Source of the DNA: Microbacterium yannicii PS01
Lineage (GTDB): Bacteria; Actinomycetota; Actinomycetes; Actinomycetales; Microbacteriaceae
NCBI RefSeq assembly: GCF_000304335.1
Contig: NZ_CAJF01000035.1
Span: 1-37,630 of the forward strand
DNA length: 37,630 nucleotides
Direction of reading: 5' to 3'
Positions 1 through 9,996 of the stretch are shown here, one piece after another. A model generated the notes under the pieces. That model was given only the letters and a program-made list of their open reading frames with translations. It did not search any database and was not told the origin of the DNA. Position numbers and translations under genes: made by a program. Within the stretch, counting starts at the first letter, position 1; each line of letters begins with the position of its first letter.

Positions 1-87
1 GGCGTCGTCGAGCCGTCGCAACCGGCCGTGTCACGGCGGACCACGCGGCCATGTGCGACGGCTCGGCGTCTCGCTCTGCCCGCCTAG
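1..87 (+). other. Window edge, possible 3' tail of an upstream gene
   Basis: The frame starting at base 1 is open to a TAG at 85-87, so the last 28 codons of an upstream gene could lie here. In many actinobacteria tilS precedes hpt, but the short peptide has no feature that I recognise as TilS. If the frame is real, its stop codon lies inside the hpt -10 box, the same arrangement as at the ftsH/folE junction. Confidence 0.2.
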
Positions 88-90
88 ACT
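85..90 (+). promoter_or_regulatory. -10 box TAGACT for leaderless hpt
   Basis: TAGACT ends 6 bases before the hpt ATG at 97. This places transcription start at or next to the start codon. No Shine-Dalgarno sequence precedes the ATG, which fits a leaderless mRNA. Confidence 0.6.
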
Positions 91-96
91 CGACGC

Positions 97-648
97 ATGC
101 GTGCGGCCGACGTCTCCAGCGACATCACCGAAGTCCTCGTCACCGAGGAGCAGATCTCAGCGAAGCTGGAGGAGGTGGCGGCCCGCGTCGACGCGGACTA
201 CGAGGGCAAGGATCTCCTGCTGGTCGGCGTGCTCAAGGGCGCGATCATGGTCATGGCCGACTTCTCACGGGCGCTGAAGGTCACGGCGCCGATGGACTGG
301 ATGGCGGTCTCGTCCTATGGCGCCGGCACGAAGTCGAGCGGTGTGGTCCAGATCCGCAAGGACCTCGACACCGACATCCTCGGCAAGCACGTCCTCATCG
401 TCGAGGACATCATCGACTCGGGTCTGACCCTCAGTTGGCTGCTGGAGAACTTCACCGCCCGAGGCGCGGCATCCGTCGAAGTGTTCGCGCTGCTGCGCAA
501 GCCCGAGGCGGCCAAGGTCGAGGTGCCGTGCAAGTACGTGGGCTTCGACATCCCCACCGAGTTCGTCGTCGGCTACGGCCTCGACTACGCCGAGCGCTAC
601 CGCAACCTGCGCGACGTCGCGATCCTCGCCCCCCACGTCTACTCCTGA
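97..648 (+). CDS. hpt: Hypoxanthine phosphoribosyltransferase
   Basis: This cytoplasmic purine salvage enzyme (183 aa) converts hypoxanthine or guanine plus PRPP to IMP or GMP. The PRPP-binding signature VLIVEDIIDSGLT is at residues 99-111. The pyrophosphate loop VGVLKGA is at 43-49 and the mobile-loop SSYG at 72-75. The C-terminal base-recognition region around KYVGFDIP begins at 146. Length matches the family. The ATG at 97 is chosen because a -10 box sits 6 bases upstream. ftsH follows after a 367-base gap, the usual actinobacterial order. Confidence in function is high. Confidence 0.95.
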   Translation: MRAADVSSDITEVLVTEEQISAKLEEVAARVDADYEGKDLLLVGVLKGAIMVMADFSRALKVTAPMDWMAVSSYGAGTKSSGVVQIRKDLDTDILGKHVLIVEDIIDSGLTLSWLLENFTARGAASVEVFALLRKPEAAKVEVPCKYVGFDIPTEFVVGYGLDYAERYRNLRDVAILAPHVYS

Positions 649-1015
649 CTCCCTCTCCTCTCTTCTCGTTCCTCTCTCGCGGCCCATCTCTCCGCGGCGT
701 CCCACTCGCAGGTCTAGCGGAGCGGGATCATCCGGAGAGCGCGCGGGCTCGGGACTGGCGGGCGCCGCCGACGAAGTCGACGCCGCGGGTCGCGCGCCGG
801 AGGATGATCCCGCGCAGCGGTAGCCCGGACATGGATCCCGCGCAGCGGTAACCGGACATAGTCCGCGCTCTGCAACACCCCACACGATTACGCCCGGGGC
901 GAATGCACAGTCAGCCCCTAGGAACGCCGCGATACCCTGAATCCACCCGTCGGCGGCCGAGAACCGGCTGGCGCGACGGTTCGTCGACGAAAGGGGTCGG
1001 GCCCGCGCCCGCACC
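649..1015. repeat. hpt-ftsH intergenic region with tandem and inverted repeats
   Basis: I see no gene in this 367-base gap. It opens with a pyrimidine-rich run after the hpt stop. A 12-bp perfect inverted repeat pairs 722-733 (GCGGGATCATCC) with 802-813. Two near-identical units with a 28-bp period, ATCCCGCGCAGCGGTA followed by CCGGACAT, lie at 807-832 and 835-859. A TACCCT at 933-938 is a possible -10 box for ftsH. AAGGGG at 991-996 is the only purine run before the ftsH ATG and is too far (19 bases) to be a good ribosome binding site. Confidence 0.55.
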
Positions 1016-3022
<2,007 letters not shown>

Positions 3023-3031
3023 GCTCGGCCC

Positions 3032-3643
3032 GTGGCCGTCGACCGTGAGCGTATCGCCGCGCTCGTGCGCGAGCTGCTCGAGGCGATCGGAGAGGACCCC
3101 GATCGCCCGGGCCTGAAGCAGACGCCCGAGCGCGTCGCGGGCGCGTACGCCGAGTTCTTCGCCGGAGTCGGCGAGGATGCCTCGGCCCCCCTCGCCCGCA
3201 CGATCTCGGTGACTCGCGGCCCGGCGCCGGACACCCTTCCGTCCGGCGCGGTCATGCTGCGCGACATCCGCTTCCGCTCGGTGTGCGAGCACCACCTGCT
3301 CCCGTTCCGCGGTCACGCCCACATCGCGTACCTGCCCGGCGAGCAGGTGGTCGGACTGGGCGCCCTGCCGAAGGTGGTCGAGATCCTCGCGTCCCGTCCC
3401 CAGGTGCAGGAGCGCCTCGGCGAGCAGATCGCCGACGCCATCGCGGGCTCCCTCGACGCCCGTGGCGTGCTCGTCGTGCTAGACGCGTCGCACGAGTGCG
3501 TGACGATGCGCGGCGACCAGCAGGCGGACGCCTCGACCGTGACCATCGCGGCGCGCGGCGAGTTCACCGAGCCGGCGGCGCGCGCCGAGCTCATCGCGCT
3601 GCTGTCGGCACCGTCGCACGGTGCCCGGGGGAACCGCGAATGA
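3032..3643 (+). CDS. folE: GTP cyclohydrolase I
   Basis: This is the first step of folate synthesis: GTP to 7,8-dihydroneopterin triphosphate (203 aa, cytoplasmic, normally a decamer). The N-terminal GEDPDRPGL and TPERV signatures, the core SVCEHHLLPF and the zinc ligands C85, H88 and C156 are all present. Two substrate-contact segments differ from the usual form. The loop normally GLSK-x-x-R reads GLGALPK (about 108-114), and the segment after MRG (159-161) reads DQQADAS instead of the common VRKPGS type. The start is GTG, 9 bases after the ftsH stop and 6 bases after a -10 box. The gene overlaps folP by ATGA. Confidence 0.93.
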   Translation: MAVDRERIAALVRELLEAIGEDPDRPGLKQTPERVAGAYAEFFAGVGEDASAPLARTISVTRGPAPDTLPSGAVMLRDIRFRSVCEHHLLPFRGHAHIAYLPGEQVVGLGALPKVVEILASRPQVQERLGEQIADAIAGSLDARGVLVVLDASHECVTMRGDQQADASTVTIAARGEFTEPAARAELIALLSAPSHGARGNRE

Positions 3644-4485
3644 CGCTCGTCATGGGCATCGTGAACGTCACGCCCGACTCGTTCAGCGACGGGGGACGAT
3701 ATGCGGATGCCGAGGCCGCCGTCGCCCACGGGCTCGCTCTGCGCGCGCAGGGCGCTCACATCCTCGATGTCGGCGGTGAATCCACGCGTCCGGGCGCGGA
3801 GCGGGTCGACCCGCGCCTCGAGCAGGATCGCGCTCTTCCGGTGGTGCGCGCACTCGCCGATGCCGGGATCGCGGTGAGCATCGACACCATGAACGCCGTC
3901 ACCGCGGTCGCCGCCGTCGAGGCCGGCGCCCGGATCGTGAACGATGTGTCGGGCGGTCTCGCCGATCCCGAGATGTTCGCCGCCGTCGCCTCGAGCGGCG
4001 CCGACATCGTGATCTCGCACTGGCGCGGCCATTCGGCCGACATGTACGCGCGAGCGCAGTACGCCGACGTCGCCACCGAGGTCGTGACCGAGCTCGCATC
4101 GCGCGTCGACGAGGCCGCCGCGGCCGGCATCGCGCCGTCGCGGGTGATCCTCGATCCCGGTGTGGGGTTCGGCAAGAAGGGCGCACAGAACTGGGCGACG
4201 CTGCAGGGACTCGGGCGCCTCGTCGCCGTGGGTCCGCGCGTGCTCGTCGGAACGAGCCGCAAGCGGTTCCTGGCCGAGGCGCTCGCCGAACCGCGCGAAG
4301 AGGACCCCGCCGAGGTCTCCGAGGACCGCCGCGATCTGGCCACCGCCGTGACCAGCGTCCTGGCCGCGCAGGCGGGCGCCTGGGCGGTGCGCGTGCACGA
4401 TGTCGCAGCCACCAGCGATGCTCTCGTGGTGGCTCGCAGCTGGGAAGGAGACAGCCGATGGGCGTCGCCGACGAGATCTCGCTGA
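3640..4485 (+). CDS. folP: Dihydropteroate synthase
   Basis: The enzyme (281 aa, TIM barrel) joins 6-hydroxymethyl-dihydropterin pyrophosphate to p-aminobenzoate; it is the sulfonamide target. Motifs in order are GIVNVTPDSFSDGG near the N-terminus, LDVGGESTRPGA, IVNDVSGG, RVILDPGVGFGKK, and the C-terminal VGTSRKRFL, which contacts pterin and pAB. The ATG at 3640 overlaps the folE stop (ATGA), which favours it over an in-frame ATG at 3652. The 3' end overlaps folB by 28 bases, so translation is probably coupled. Length is typical of the family. Confidence 0.95.
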   Translation: MTLVMGIVNVTPDSFSDGGRYADAEAAVAHGLALRAQGAHILDVGGESTRPGAERVDPRLEQDRALPVVRALADAGIAVSIDTMNAVTAVAAVEAGARIVNDVSGGLADPEMFAAVASSGADIVISHWRGHSADMYARAQYADVATEVVTELASRVDEAAAAGIAPSRVILDPGVGFGKKGAQNWATLQGLGRLVAVGPRVLVGTSRKRFLAEALAEPREEDPAEVSEDRRDLATAVTSVLAAQAGAWAVRVHDVAATSDALVVARSWEGDSRWASPTRSR

Positions 4486-4832
4486 CCGGTCTGCGGGTCT
4501 TCGGCCGTCATGGCGTCTACGAGGACGAGCGCCGCGTCGGCCAGGACTTCGTGATCGACCTCGTCCTGCGGCTCGACACGCGACCGGCCGCCGCGAGCGA
4601 CGACGTCGCTGACACCGTGCACTACGGCGAGCTCGCGCAGCAGGTGGCGGACATCGTCGGCGGCGAGCCGGTCGACCTCCTCGAGACGCTCGCCGACCGC
4701 ATCGCGCGCCACGTGCTCGCCGGCGACCGCGTCGACGGGGTGCGCGTCACCGTGCACAAGCCCGATGCCCCCATCCCGCTGGCGTTCGCCGACGTCGCGG
4801 TGACGATCGAACGAGCCAGGGAACAGTCATGA
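4458..4832 (+). CDS. folB: Dihydroneopterin aldolase
   Basis: The enzyme (124 aa) cleaves 7,8-dihydroneopterin to 6-hydroxymethyl-dihydropterin plus glycolaldehyde. Family hallmarks are the H18-G-V-Y21-E22 region, Y56, the E76 of VDLLETLA and the catalytic K101 of VTVHKP. A strong ribosome binding site GGAAGGAG at 4442-4449 precedes the ATG at 4458, which lies inside the end of folP. The stop overlaps the folK start (ATGA), so folP-folB-folK form one translationally coupled unit. Confidence 0.95.
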   Translation: MGVADEISLTGLRVFGRHGVYEDERRVGQDFVIDLVLRLDTRPAAASDDVADTVHYGELAQQVADIVGGEPVDLLETLADRIARHVLAGDRVDGVRVTVHKPDAPIPLAFADVAVTIERAREQS

Positions 4833-5386
4833 ACCGCCGCCTTGCCGAGGGTCTGCACGCCGAACCGCCCACCTCCGAGCACCACAGCGTCGAGGCCGTG
4901 GTGGCGCTCGGCGCCAATCTCGGCGATCGCGCCGAGACGATCGCTGCCGCGGTGAAGGATCTCGCGCGCCTGCCCCTCGTGGACGAGGTACGCGTCTCGG
5001 AGCCCATCGAGTCAGTCGCGATGAAGCCCGAGGGTCCGGATGCCTCGGCACCGGCGTACATCAACGCCGTCGCCGTGCTCTCCACCCGTCTGGCGCCCAC
5101 CGTGCTGCTGGGCTACCTCCACGCGATCGAGTTGCGCTACGGCCGATCGCGCACCGAACGCCGGTCTGCGGGCGAAGCCGGTTGGGAGGACCGCACGCTC
5201 GACCTCGACCTCATCGCGTACGGCGACGTCGTCAGCGACGGGCCGAACCTGCTGCTCCCGCATCCGCGGGCCGCGGAACGCGAGTTCGTGCTGGCGCCGT
5301 GGCTCACGGTCGACCCCGACGCCGAGCTTCCCGGGGTGGGCCGGGCCGACGCGGCTCTCGAGCGGCTGCGCAGGAGCAGCACGTGA
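4829..5386 (+). CDS. folK: 2-amino-4-hydroxy-6-hydroxymethyl-dihydropteridine pyrophosphokinase
   Basis: HPPK (185 aa) transfers pyrophosphate from ATP to 6-hydroxymethyl-dihydropterin, giving the folP substrate. The pterin-binding ALGANLGDR is at about 26-34. The metal-binding signature EDRTLDLDLIAYGD carries D125 and D127. LPHPRAAEREFVLAPW closes the active site. About 20 residues precede the conserved fold, so the true start could be slightly downstream, but the ATGA overlap with folB supports 4829. The stop overlaps the next gene (GTGA). Confidence 0.95.
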   Translation: MNRRLAEGLHAEPPTSEHHSVEAVVALGANLGDRAETIAAAVKDLARLPLVDEVRVSEPIESVAMKPEGPDASAPAYINAVAVLSTRLAPTVLLGYLHAIELRYGRSRTERRSAGEAGWEDRTLDLDLIAYGDVVSDGPNLLLPHPRAAEREFVLAPWLTVDPDAELPGVGRADAALERLRRSST

Positions 5387-5880
5387 AGCGCACCGGTGCC
5401 GGTGTTCTCCTCGTCGCCGCGGTGCTGGGCGCCGCGGCGGGGTTCATCGCCGACCAGCTTCTGACCTCAGCCGGGCGCGCCACCTTCACGCCTGCAGTGA
5501 CGCTGCCGATCCTGCTCGTGCTGCTCGGCGCGGTGGTCGTGGCACTGTCACTCCCCATCCGCCGGGCGACCCGCGGTACCGGCACCGCCCCGGTCAACCC
5601 GTTCCGGGCGCTCCGGGTGGCGATGCTCGCGAAGGCGTCGAGCATCGTCGGCGCGGCGATCGGCGGACTGGGCGTGGGGCTGCTGATCTTCCTCACCAGC
5701 CGACCGGTCGCACCCTCGCTAGGCTCGGTGGGAACGGTCGTCGCGACGGCCGTGTGCGGCGCTCTGCTCGTCGTCGCCGGACTCGTCGCGGAGCACCTGT
5801 GCACGATCCGGAAGGACGACGATGACGAACAGCCCGGCGGCGAAGAGCCCGGACTCGAGCCCCGAATCCACGGCCACTGA
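5383..5880 (+). CDS. DUF3180 membrane protein
   Basis: This 165-aa integral membrane protein has four predicted helices, at about residues 6-24, 37-57, 84-106 and 115-137, and a charged tail beginning IRKDDDD. It matches the DUF3180 family, which in actinobacteria sits directly after folK; its function is not established. The GTG at 5383 overlaps the folK stop (GTGA), which decides the start. Its last 59 bases overlap the next gene in a different frame, so translation is probably coupled. Confidence 0.8.
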   Translation: MKRTGAGVLLVAAVLGAAAGFIADQLLTSAGRATFTPAVTLPILLVLLGAVVVALSLPIRRATRGTGTAPVNPFRALRVAMLAKASSIVGAAIGGLGVGLLIFLTSRPVAPSLGSVGTVVATAVCGALLVVAGLVAEHLCTIRKDDDDEQPGGEEPGLEPRIHGH

Positions 5881-6454
5881 CCCGGTGGGCGTGAGCGAGG
5901 CCGAGGCGTCGGCCGCGGCATCCGTCCCCGTCGACGGAGGGACGTTCACGCGCCTCGCCGAGCCGCGCTCCGAGAACAGGCTGGTTCTCGAGGGCGGGGT
6001 CTGGCACCAGATCTCGCCGAAGTACGTGCGGGTGCAGTTCATCGCGAACGGCTCGTTCCTGCTTATCGTCGTCGCCGCGACTCTCGTGCTCACGCTGCTC
6101 ATGCACCAGTGGTGGGCGTGGATCCCGGGCGGCATCCTCACGCTCATCCTCGTGTGGACCCTCGCGATCCTGCCGCGGCAGGCTCGCTCGATCGGGTACC
6201 TGCTGCGACAGGACGACCTCGTCTTCCGCCGCGGCATCCTGTGGCAGCGCTTCGTCGCCGTGCCGTATGGGCGCATGCAGCTGATCGACATCACGCATGG
6301 GCCGCTCGATCGTGGCTTCGGCATCGCACAGCTGAAGTTCGTCACCGCGGCCGCGGCCACGGGAGTGGTGATCCCGGGCCTGGAGCAGTCGACGGCCGAG
6401 ACCCTGCGCGACCATCTCGTGGCCGTCGCCGAGAGCCGGCGCACCGGGCTATGA
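5822..6454 (+). CDS. PH domain-containing membrane protein (YdbS-like)
   Basis: This is a 210-aa protein with a disordered acidic N-terminus (about 1-45) and two adjacent TM helices (about 73-94 and 97-117). A single bacterial PH domain (bPH_2 type) follows, with LVFRRGILWQRFVAVPYGRM and GPLDRGFGIAQLKF. This matches the smaller partner of the YdbS/YdbT pair. The ribosome binding site GGAAGGA lies just before the ATG. It ends with an ATGA overlap on the larger partner. The two products probably work together in the membrane; in Bacillus the pair is linked to resistance to an antimicrobial peptide, which is family knowledge and not shown here. Confidence 0.85.
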   Translation: MTNSPAAKSPDSSPESTATDPVGVSEAEASAAASVPVDGGTFTRLAEPRSENRLVLEGGVWHQISPKYVRVQFIANGSFLLIVVAATLVLTLLMHQWWAWIPGGILTLILVWTLAILPRQARSIGYLLRQDDLVFRRGILWQRFVAVPYGRMQLIDITHGPLDRGFGIAQLKFVTAAAATGVVIPGLEQSTAETLRDHLVAVAESRRTGL

Positions 6455-8370
6455 CGACGCAGCCCGATCCCGGGGTTCCCGAGCCCGGCTCCGCGGTTCC
6501 GGAGCCCGTCGCTCCGCCGCCCCCGTACGTCCCGCCTGCGACCGGCTCGGCGGGTCCCGAGCCGACCCCCGCGGTCCCTGAGCCGACCTCCGGGGTCCCT
6601 GAGCCTGTCGAAGGGCCGCCGGCGCCCCCGCCCGAACTGGTGTCCTCGCCGCTCAGCGATGGGGAGTGGCATCGGCTGCACCCGCTCACCCCGCTGCTGC
6701 GGGGCGGACTGGTGCTGATCGTGGTGATCGGCATCATCATCGCGAACCTGCGCGACCGCCTCCTGGTCCTGTTCCTTCCCTGGCTGGCTCCTGAGGTCGG
6801 CGGCGACATCGAGGACGAGCTCTCTGACGACGCCGTGCAGTGGCAGGGTGGCGGTGACCCGATCGACTTCATCGTCGCCAACAATCTGTATCTCCTCGCC
6901 GCGCTCGCGGTCCTCGCCGCCCTGCTCGTGGTCGTCGCTGTGTTCTACCTTTCGTGGCGGTTCCACACGTTCCGCATCACCGGCGACGATGTCGAAGTGC
7001 GCAGCGGCATCCTCTTCCGCACCCAGCGCCGTGCGCCGCTGGACCGCGTGCAGGGCGTGAATCTGACGCGTCCGATGATCGCCCGCCTGCTCGGCATGGC
7101 CAAGCTCGAGGTCGTCGGCGCGGGAACGGACGCGAACGTCAAGCTCGAATACCTGTCGACCGCGAATGCCGAGGCGGTGCGCGCCGACATCCTGCGTCTG
7201 GCATCGGGCCAGCGCTTGGCCGAGGGAGCGGCTGCCGGCGCCGCACGGGCGGGCAGCCGCGTCTCGGCGCTCGGCCAGACGGTCGGCCGCGAGCTCACCG
7301 GCATGATCGAGGGCTCCGAGGCGCCCGTCGCCGTGCCCGACTCGGTCGTGAACATCCCGGTGGGACGGCTCGTGGCATCCCACATCGTCAGCATGTCCAC
7401 CGTGATGCTCGTGCTCGGCACCGCCGCCGTGATCTGGGGCGTCGCCCAGGGGACGACATGGCTGCTCTTCGCGTTCGTGCCGGGCATCATCGGCTTCGGC
7501 GCGTACTGGTTCCGTTCGATCGTGCGCTCGCTGCGGTACTCCATCGCGCCGACGCCCGACGGCGTGCGGATCACGTTCGGCCTGCTCACCACTGTCACCG
7601 AGATCGTGCCGCCCGGCCGGGTGCACGCCGTCGAGGTGACGCAGCCCATCCTGTGGCGCCCCTTCGGGTGGTGGATGGTGCGGATCAACCGCCTGACGGG
7701 TCGCAGCGTGAGCGACACCACGACGGACCAATTCACCACCGTGCTGCCGGTGGGAACCGCGGCCGACGTCGAGCGCGTCCTGCGCCTGCTGCAGCCGTCG
7801 GTGCCCGACGAGGAGTGGGCGCTCATCGCCCGCGAGGGCTTCGCCGGGCCGGCCCAGGGCGACTCGTTCACGAACTCCCCGGCGCGGGCGTGGTGGATCC
7901 GTCCGCTGTCGTTCCGCCGCAACGGGTTCCGCCTCACCGGCGATCTGCTGCTGCTGCGGCGCGGCATGATCTGGCGCAAGCTGACGCTGCTGCCGCTGGC
8001 GAGGCTGCAGAGCCTCGGGCTGCACCAGGGGCCGCTCGACCGGCTGACCCGCGTGGCCAACGCGCGGGCCCACGTCGTCACCGGACCCGTCTATCCCAAC
8101 CTCGCCGCCATCGACCTGGACGCCGCGCTGGCCCTCTTCGAAGACGTCGCACGAGAGACCGTCCGCGCGACGCTCGAGGATCGCACGCATCGCTGGGCGC
8201 AGGAACAGGATGCCGCGTCCGCCGTCCGAACGGCTGATTCGGGTGGAGCCGCTTCCGATGTCGCCTTCGCCGCCGCTGTGCCGGCAGGCGCCGAGGCCCG
8301 AGAGCTCGAGCACCGGACCGCGGACCGGGTCGAGCAGAGTGCGACGGCGCCCCGGGAGCCGCGCGCATGA
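6451..8370 (+). CDS. Multi-PH-domain membrane protein (YdbT-like)
   Basis: This is a 639-aa protein. Residues 1 to about 66 are a Pro/Glu-rich linker made of VPEP-type repeats. TM helices follow near 88-110 and 150-170, then bPH_2 domains with the recurring pattern R-x-G-I-L-x-R-T-x-R-R-A-P-L-D-R-V-Q-G-V, a second TM pair near 310-350, and two further PH domains (the last around LLLRRGMIWRKLTLLPLARL). The C-terminal tail is hydrophilic. The ATG overlaps the previous stop (ATGA). The N-terminal linker contains an in-frame copy of a genome-type short repeat (6594-6615). Confidence 0.85.
   Translation: MTTQPDPGVPEPGSAVPEPVAPPPPYVPPATGSAGPEPTPAVPEPTSGVPEPVEGPPAPPPELVSSPLSDGEWHRLHPLTPLLRGGLVLIVVIGIIIANLRDRLLVLFLPWLAPEVGGDIEDELSDDAVQWQGGGDPIDFIVANNLYLLAALAVLAALLVVVAVFYLSWRFHTFRITGDDVEVRSGILFRTQRRAPLDRVQGVNLTRPMIARLLGMAKLEVVGAGTDANVKLEYLSTANAEAVRADILRLASGQRLAEGAAAGAARAGSRVSALGQTVGRELTGMIEGSEAPVAVPDSVVNIPVGRLVASHIVSMSTVMLVLGTAAVIWGVAQGTTWLLFAFVPGIIGFGAYWFRSIVRSLRYSIAPTPDGVRITFGLLTTVTEIVPPGRVHAVEVTQPILWRPFGWWMVRINRLTGRSVSDTTTDQFTTVLPVGTAADVERVLRLLQPSVPDEEWALIAREGFAGPAQGDSFTNSPARAWWIRPLSFRRNGFRLTGDLLLLRRGMIWRKLTLLPLARLQSLGLHQGPLDRLTRVANARAHVVTGPVYPNLAAIDLDAALALFEDVARETVRATLEDRTHRWAQEQDAASAVRTADSGGAASDVAFAAAVPAGAEARELEHRTADRVEQSATAPREPRA
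6594..6615 (+). repeat. In-frame copy of the GGTCCCTGAGC-TTGTCGAAGGG short repeat
   Basis: GGTCCCTGAGCCTGTCGAAGGG encodes V-P-E-P-V-E-G in the proline-rich linker of the PH protein. It ends a run of related units beginning at about 6474 that encode VPEP or GPEP. The same element occurs three times in tandem at 28352-28457 and inverted at 33614-33634. Confidence 0.75.
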
Positions 8371-9077
8371 CCCGAGAGGGACGCCTCGGGATCGGCGTGA
8401 TCGGGGCGGGCCGCGTCGGTCCGGTCATGGGCGCGAAGCTCGCCGGCGTGGGACACGCGCTGGTAGGCGTCACTGCCGGCTCCGACCCCGACCGCGTCGC
8501 GGCGATCCTCCCCGGCGTGCCCGTCCTCGAGGCGACCGAGGTCGCCCGGCGCAGCGAGCTCGTGATCGTCGCCGTGCCGCACGATCAGCTCGCGGGACTG
8601 GTCGCGGGGCTCGCCGAGGTGGGCGCTTGGCAGCCGGGGCAGCTCGTGCTGCACACCGATCCGGCGTTCGGCGCCGGCATCCTGTCTCCCGCCGTCGCCC
8701 AGGGGGCGATCCCGCTCGCGGTGCATCCGGCGATCGCGTTCACGGGCACGTCGATGGATCTGCGCGCCCTCGAGAACTCGTACGCCGCCGTCACCGCCCC
8801 CGGCCCGGTGCTGCCGATCGCCCAGGCGCTGGCGGTCGAGCTCGGCTGCGAACCGGTCGTGATCGCCGAGGACGCGCGTCCGGCCTACGCGGAGGGCATC
8901 GCTACGGCCCGGGACTTCTCGCTGTCGATCGTCCGGCAGGCGACGCGGCTGCTCGCCGAGGCAGGCGTGCCGTACCCTGGCTCGTTCCTCACCGCGCTCG
9001 CCCACACCACGATCGACCACGCGCTGGCCGAGGCGGGCGAAGGTCCGGGCATCGATCCCACGGCTACGATCCAATGA
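8367..9077 (+). CDS. Rossmann-fold / DUF2520 dehydrogenase-like protein
   Basis: This 236-aa protein has an N-terminal NAD(P)-binding Rossmann domain (GVIGAGRVGPVMGAKL, about 10-25, and LVIVAVPHDQL, about 65-75). A C-terminal helical domain of the DUF2520 type carries the conserved His in AVHPAIAFTGTSMDL (about 127-141). The fold resembles 6-phosphogluconate dehydrogenase and ketopantoate reductases. It overlaps the PH gene upstream and the PanC-family gene downstream (both ATGA), which suggests a role with PanC. A ketopantoate-reductase-like activity is a reasonable inference but not shown. Confidence 0.8.
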   Translation: MTREGRLGIGVIGAGRVGPVMGAKLAGVGHALVGVTAGSDPDRVAAILPGVPVLEATEVARRSELVIVAVPHDQLAGLVAGLAEVGAWQPGQLVLHTDPAFGAGILSPAVAQGAIPLAVHPAIAFTGTSMDLRALENSYAAVTAPGPVLPIAQALAVELGCEPVVIAEDARPAYAEGIATARDFSLSIVRQATRLLAEAGVPYPGSFLTALAHTTIDHALAEAGEGPGIDPTATIQ

Positions 9078-9922
9078 TGATCAGCACCACCAGCGAGCTG
9101 CGCAGCCGGCTCGCCGAAGTCCGCGCGGCTTCCCCCGGCGCCCGTATCGCACTCATCTCGACGATCGGCGCCCTGCACGACGGCCACATCGACCTCGTGC
9201 ACCGGGCGCGGGAGGTCGCCGACATCGTCGTGGTGTCGATCTTCGTCAACCCGCTGCGCTTCGCGAACCCGGCCGAGCACGCGGCCTATCCGAGGACGCG
9301 CGAGGACGACGAGCGCCTGCTGGCGTCGCTGGGCGTCGACATCGTGTTCGCACCCGAGACGGCGGAGCTGCTGCCCGACGGCCCCTCGACGACGAAGATC
9401 AGCGCCGGCGACATGGGCCTGCGCTATGAGGGCCGGGCGCGCCCGTACTACTTCGATGGACTGCTCACCGTCGAGGCCAAGCTCTTCCACCTCGTCCGCC
9501 CCGACGTCGCCGTCTACGGCGAGCGCGATCGGCAGCGGGTGTTCCTCGTGCGCCGCATGATCCGCGACCTCTTCTTCGACGTCGAGGTCGCGACGGTCGA
9601 GACCGTCCGCGGCGACGACGGCCTCCCGGTCTCGACCCGCGTCGGCATGCTCGAAGACCGCGACCTCGCCGCGGCGACGCTGCTGCCCGCTGCGCTCGAC
9701 GCGGCCGCGTCCAACGCCGACCGGGGCGTGGACGCCTGCATCGCGGCGGCGCAGTCCGCCCTCATGGGCGAGCCCCGCATCCGCCTGGAGTACCTCAGCG
9801 TCGTGGACCGCGAGACGTTCCTGCCCGTCGACGAGGGCCATCAGGGTCCGGCCTTCGCGCTCATCGCCGCGAGCGTCGCCGGTCACCGCTTCATCGACAA
9901 CGCCGAGATCTACATCAGCTGA
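9074..9922 (+). CDS. panC: PanC-family ligase (pantoate--beta-alanine ligase-like), altered active site
   Basis: This 282-aa protein has the pantothenate synthetase fold. The ATP-binding H35-D-G-H38, N59, YPRT (72-75) and the GERD segment (149-152) are present. Several residues that are near-invariant in true PanC are changed. The usual MGALH is I31-G-A-L-H, NPxQF is NPLRF (R62), GxKDxQQ is GERDRQR (R151, R155), and SSRN is STRV (187-190). In M. tuberculosis PanC the two replaced glutamines (Gln72, Gln164) hold pantoate and Lys160 contacts ATP. It may therefore use a different acid substrate. The first of two adjacent ATGs (9074, 9077) is used because it overlaps the upstream stop. Confidence 0.85.
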   Translation: MMISTTSELRSRLAEVRAASPGARIALISTIGALHDGHIDLVHRAREVADIVVVSIFVNPLRFANPAEHAAYPRTREDDERLLASLGVDIVFAPETAELLPDGPSTTKISAGDMGLRYEGRARPYYFDGLLTVEAKLFHLVRPDVAVYGERDRQRVFLVRRMIRDLFFDVEVATVETVRGDDGLPVSTRVGMLEDRDLAAATLLPAALDAAASNADRGVDACIAAAQSALMGEPRIRLEYLSVVDRETFLPVDEGHQGPAFALIAASVAGHRFIDNAEIYIS

Positions 9923-9996
9923 CCGGTTCCGAGTCAGACGGGCGCCTGGCCGGGGCCTGCGTCTCGCTCATGGACCGCCCGTCCGTCTTGCTCAAT

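Noticed and set aside
5719..8313. Long antisense frame across the two PH-domain genes
   Set aside because: The plus-strand genes overlap by ATGA and show TM and PH patterns; the antisense product is low-complexity and lacks a ribosome binding site.
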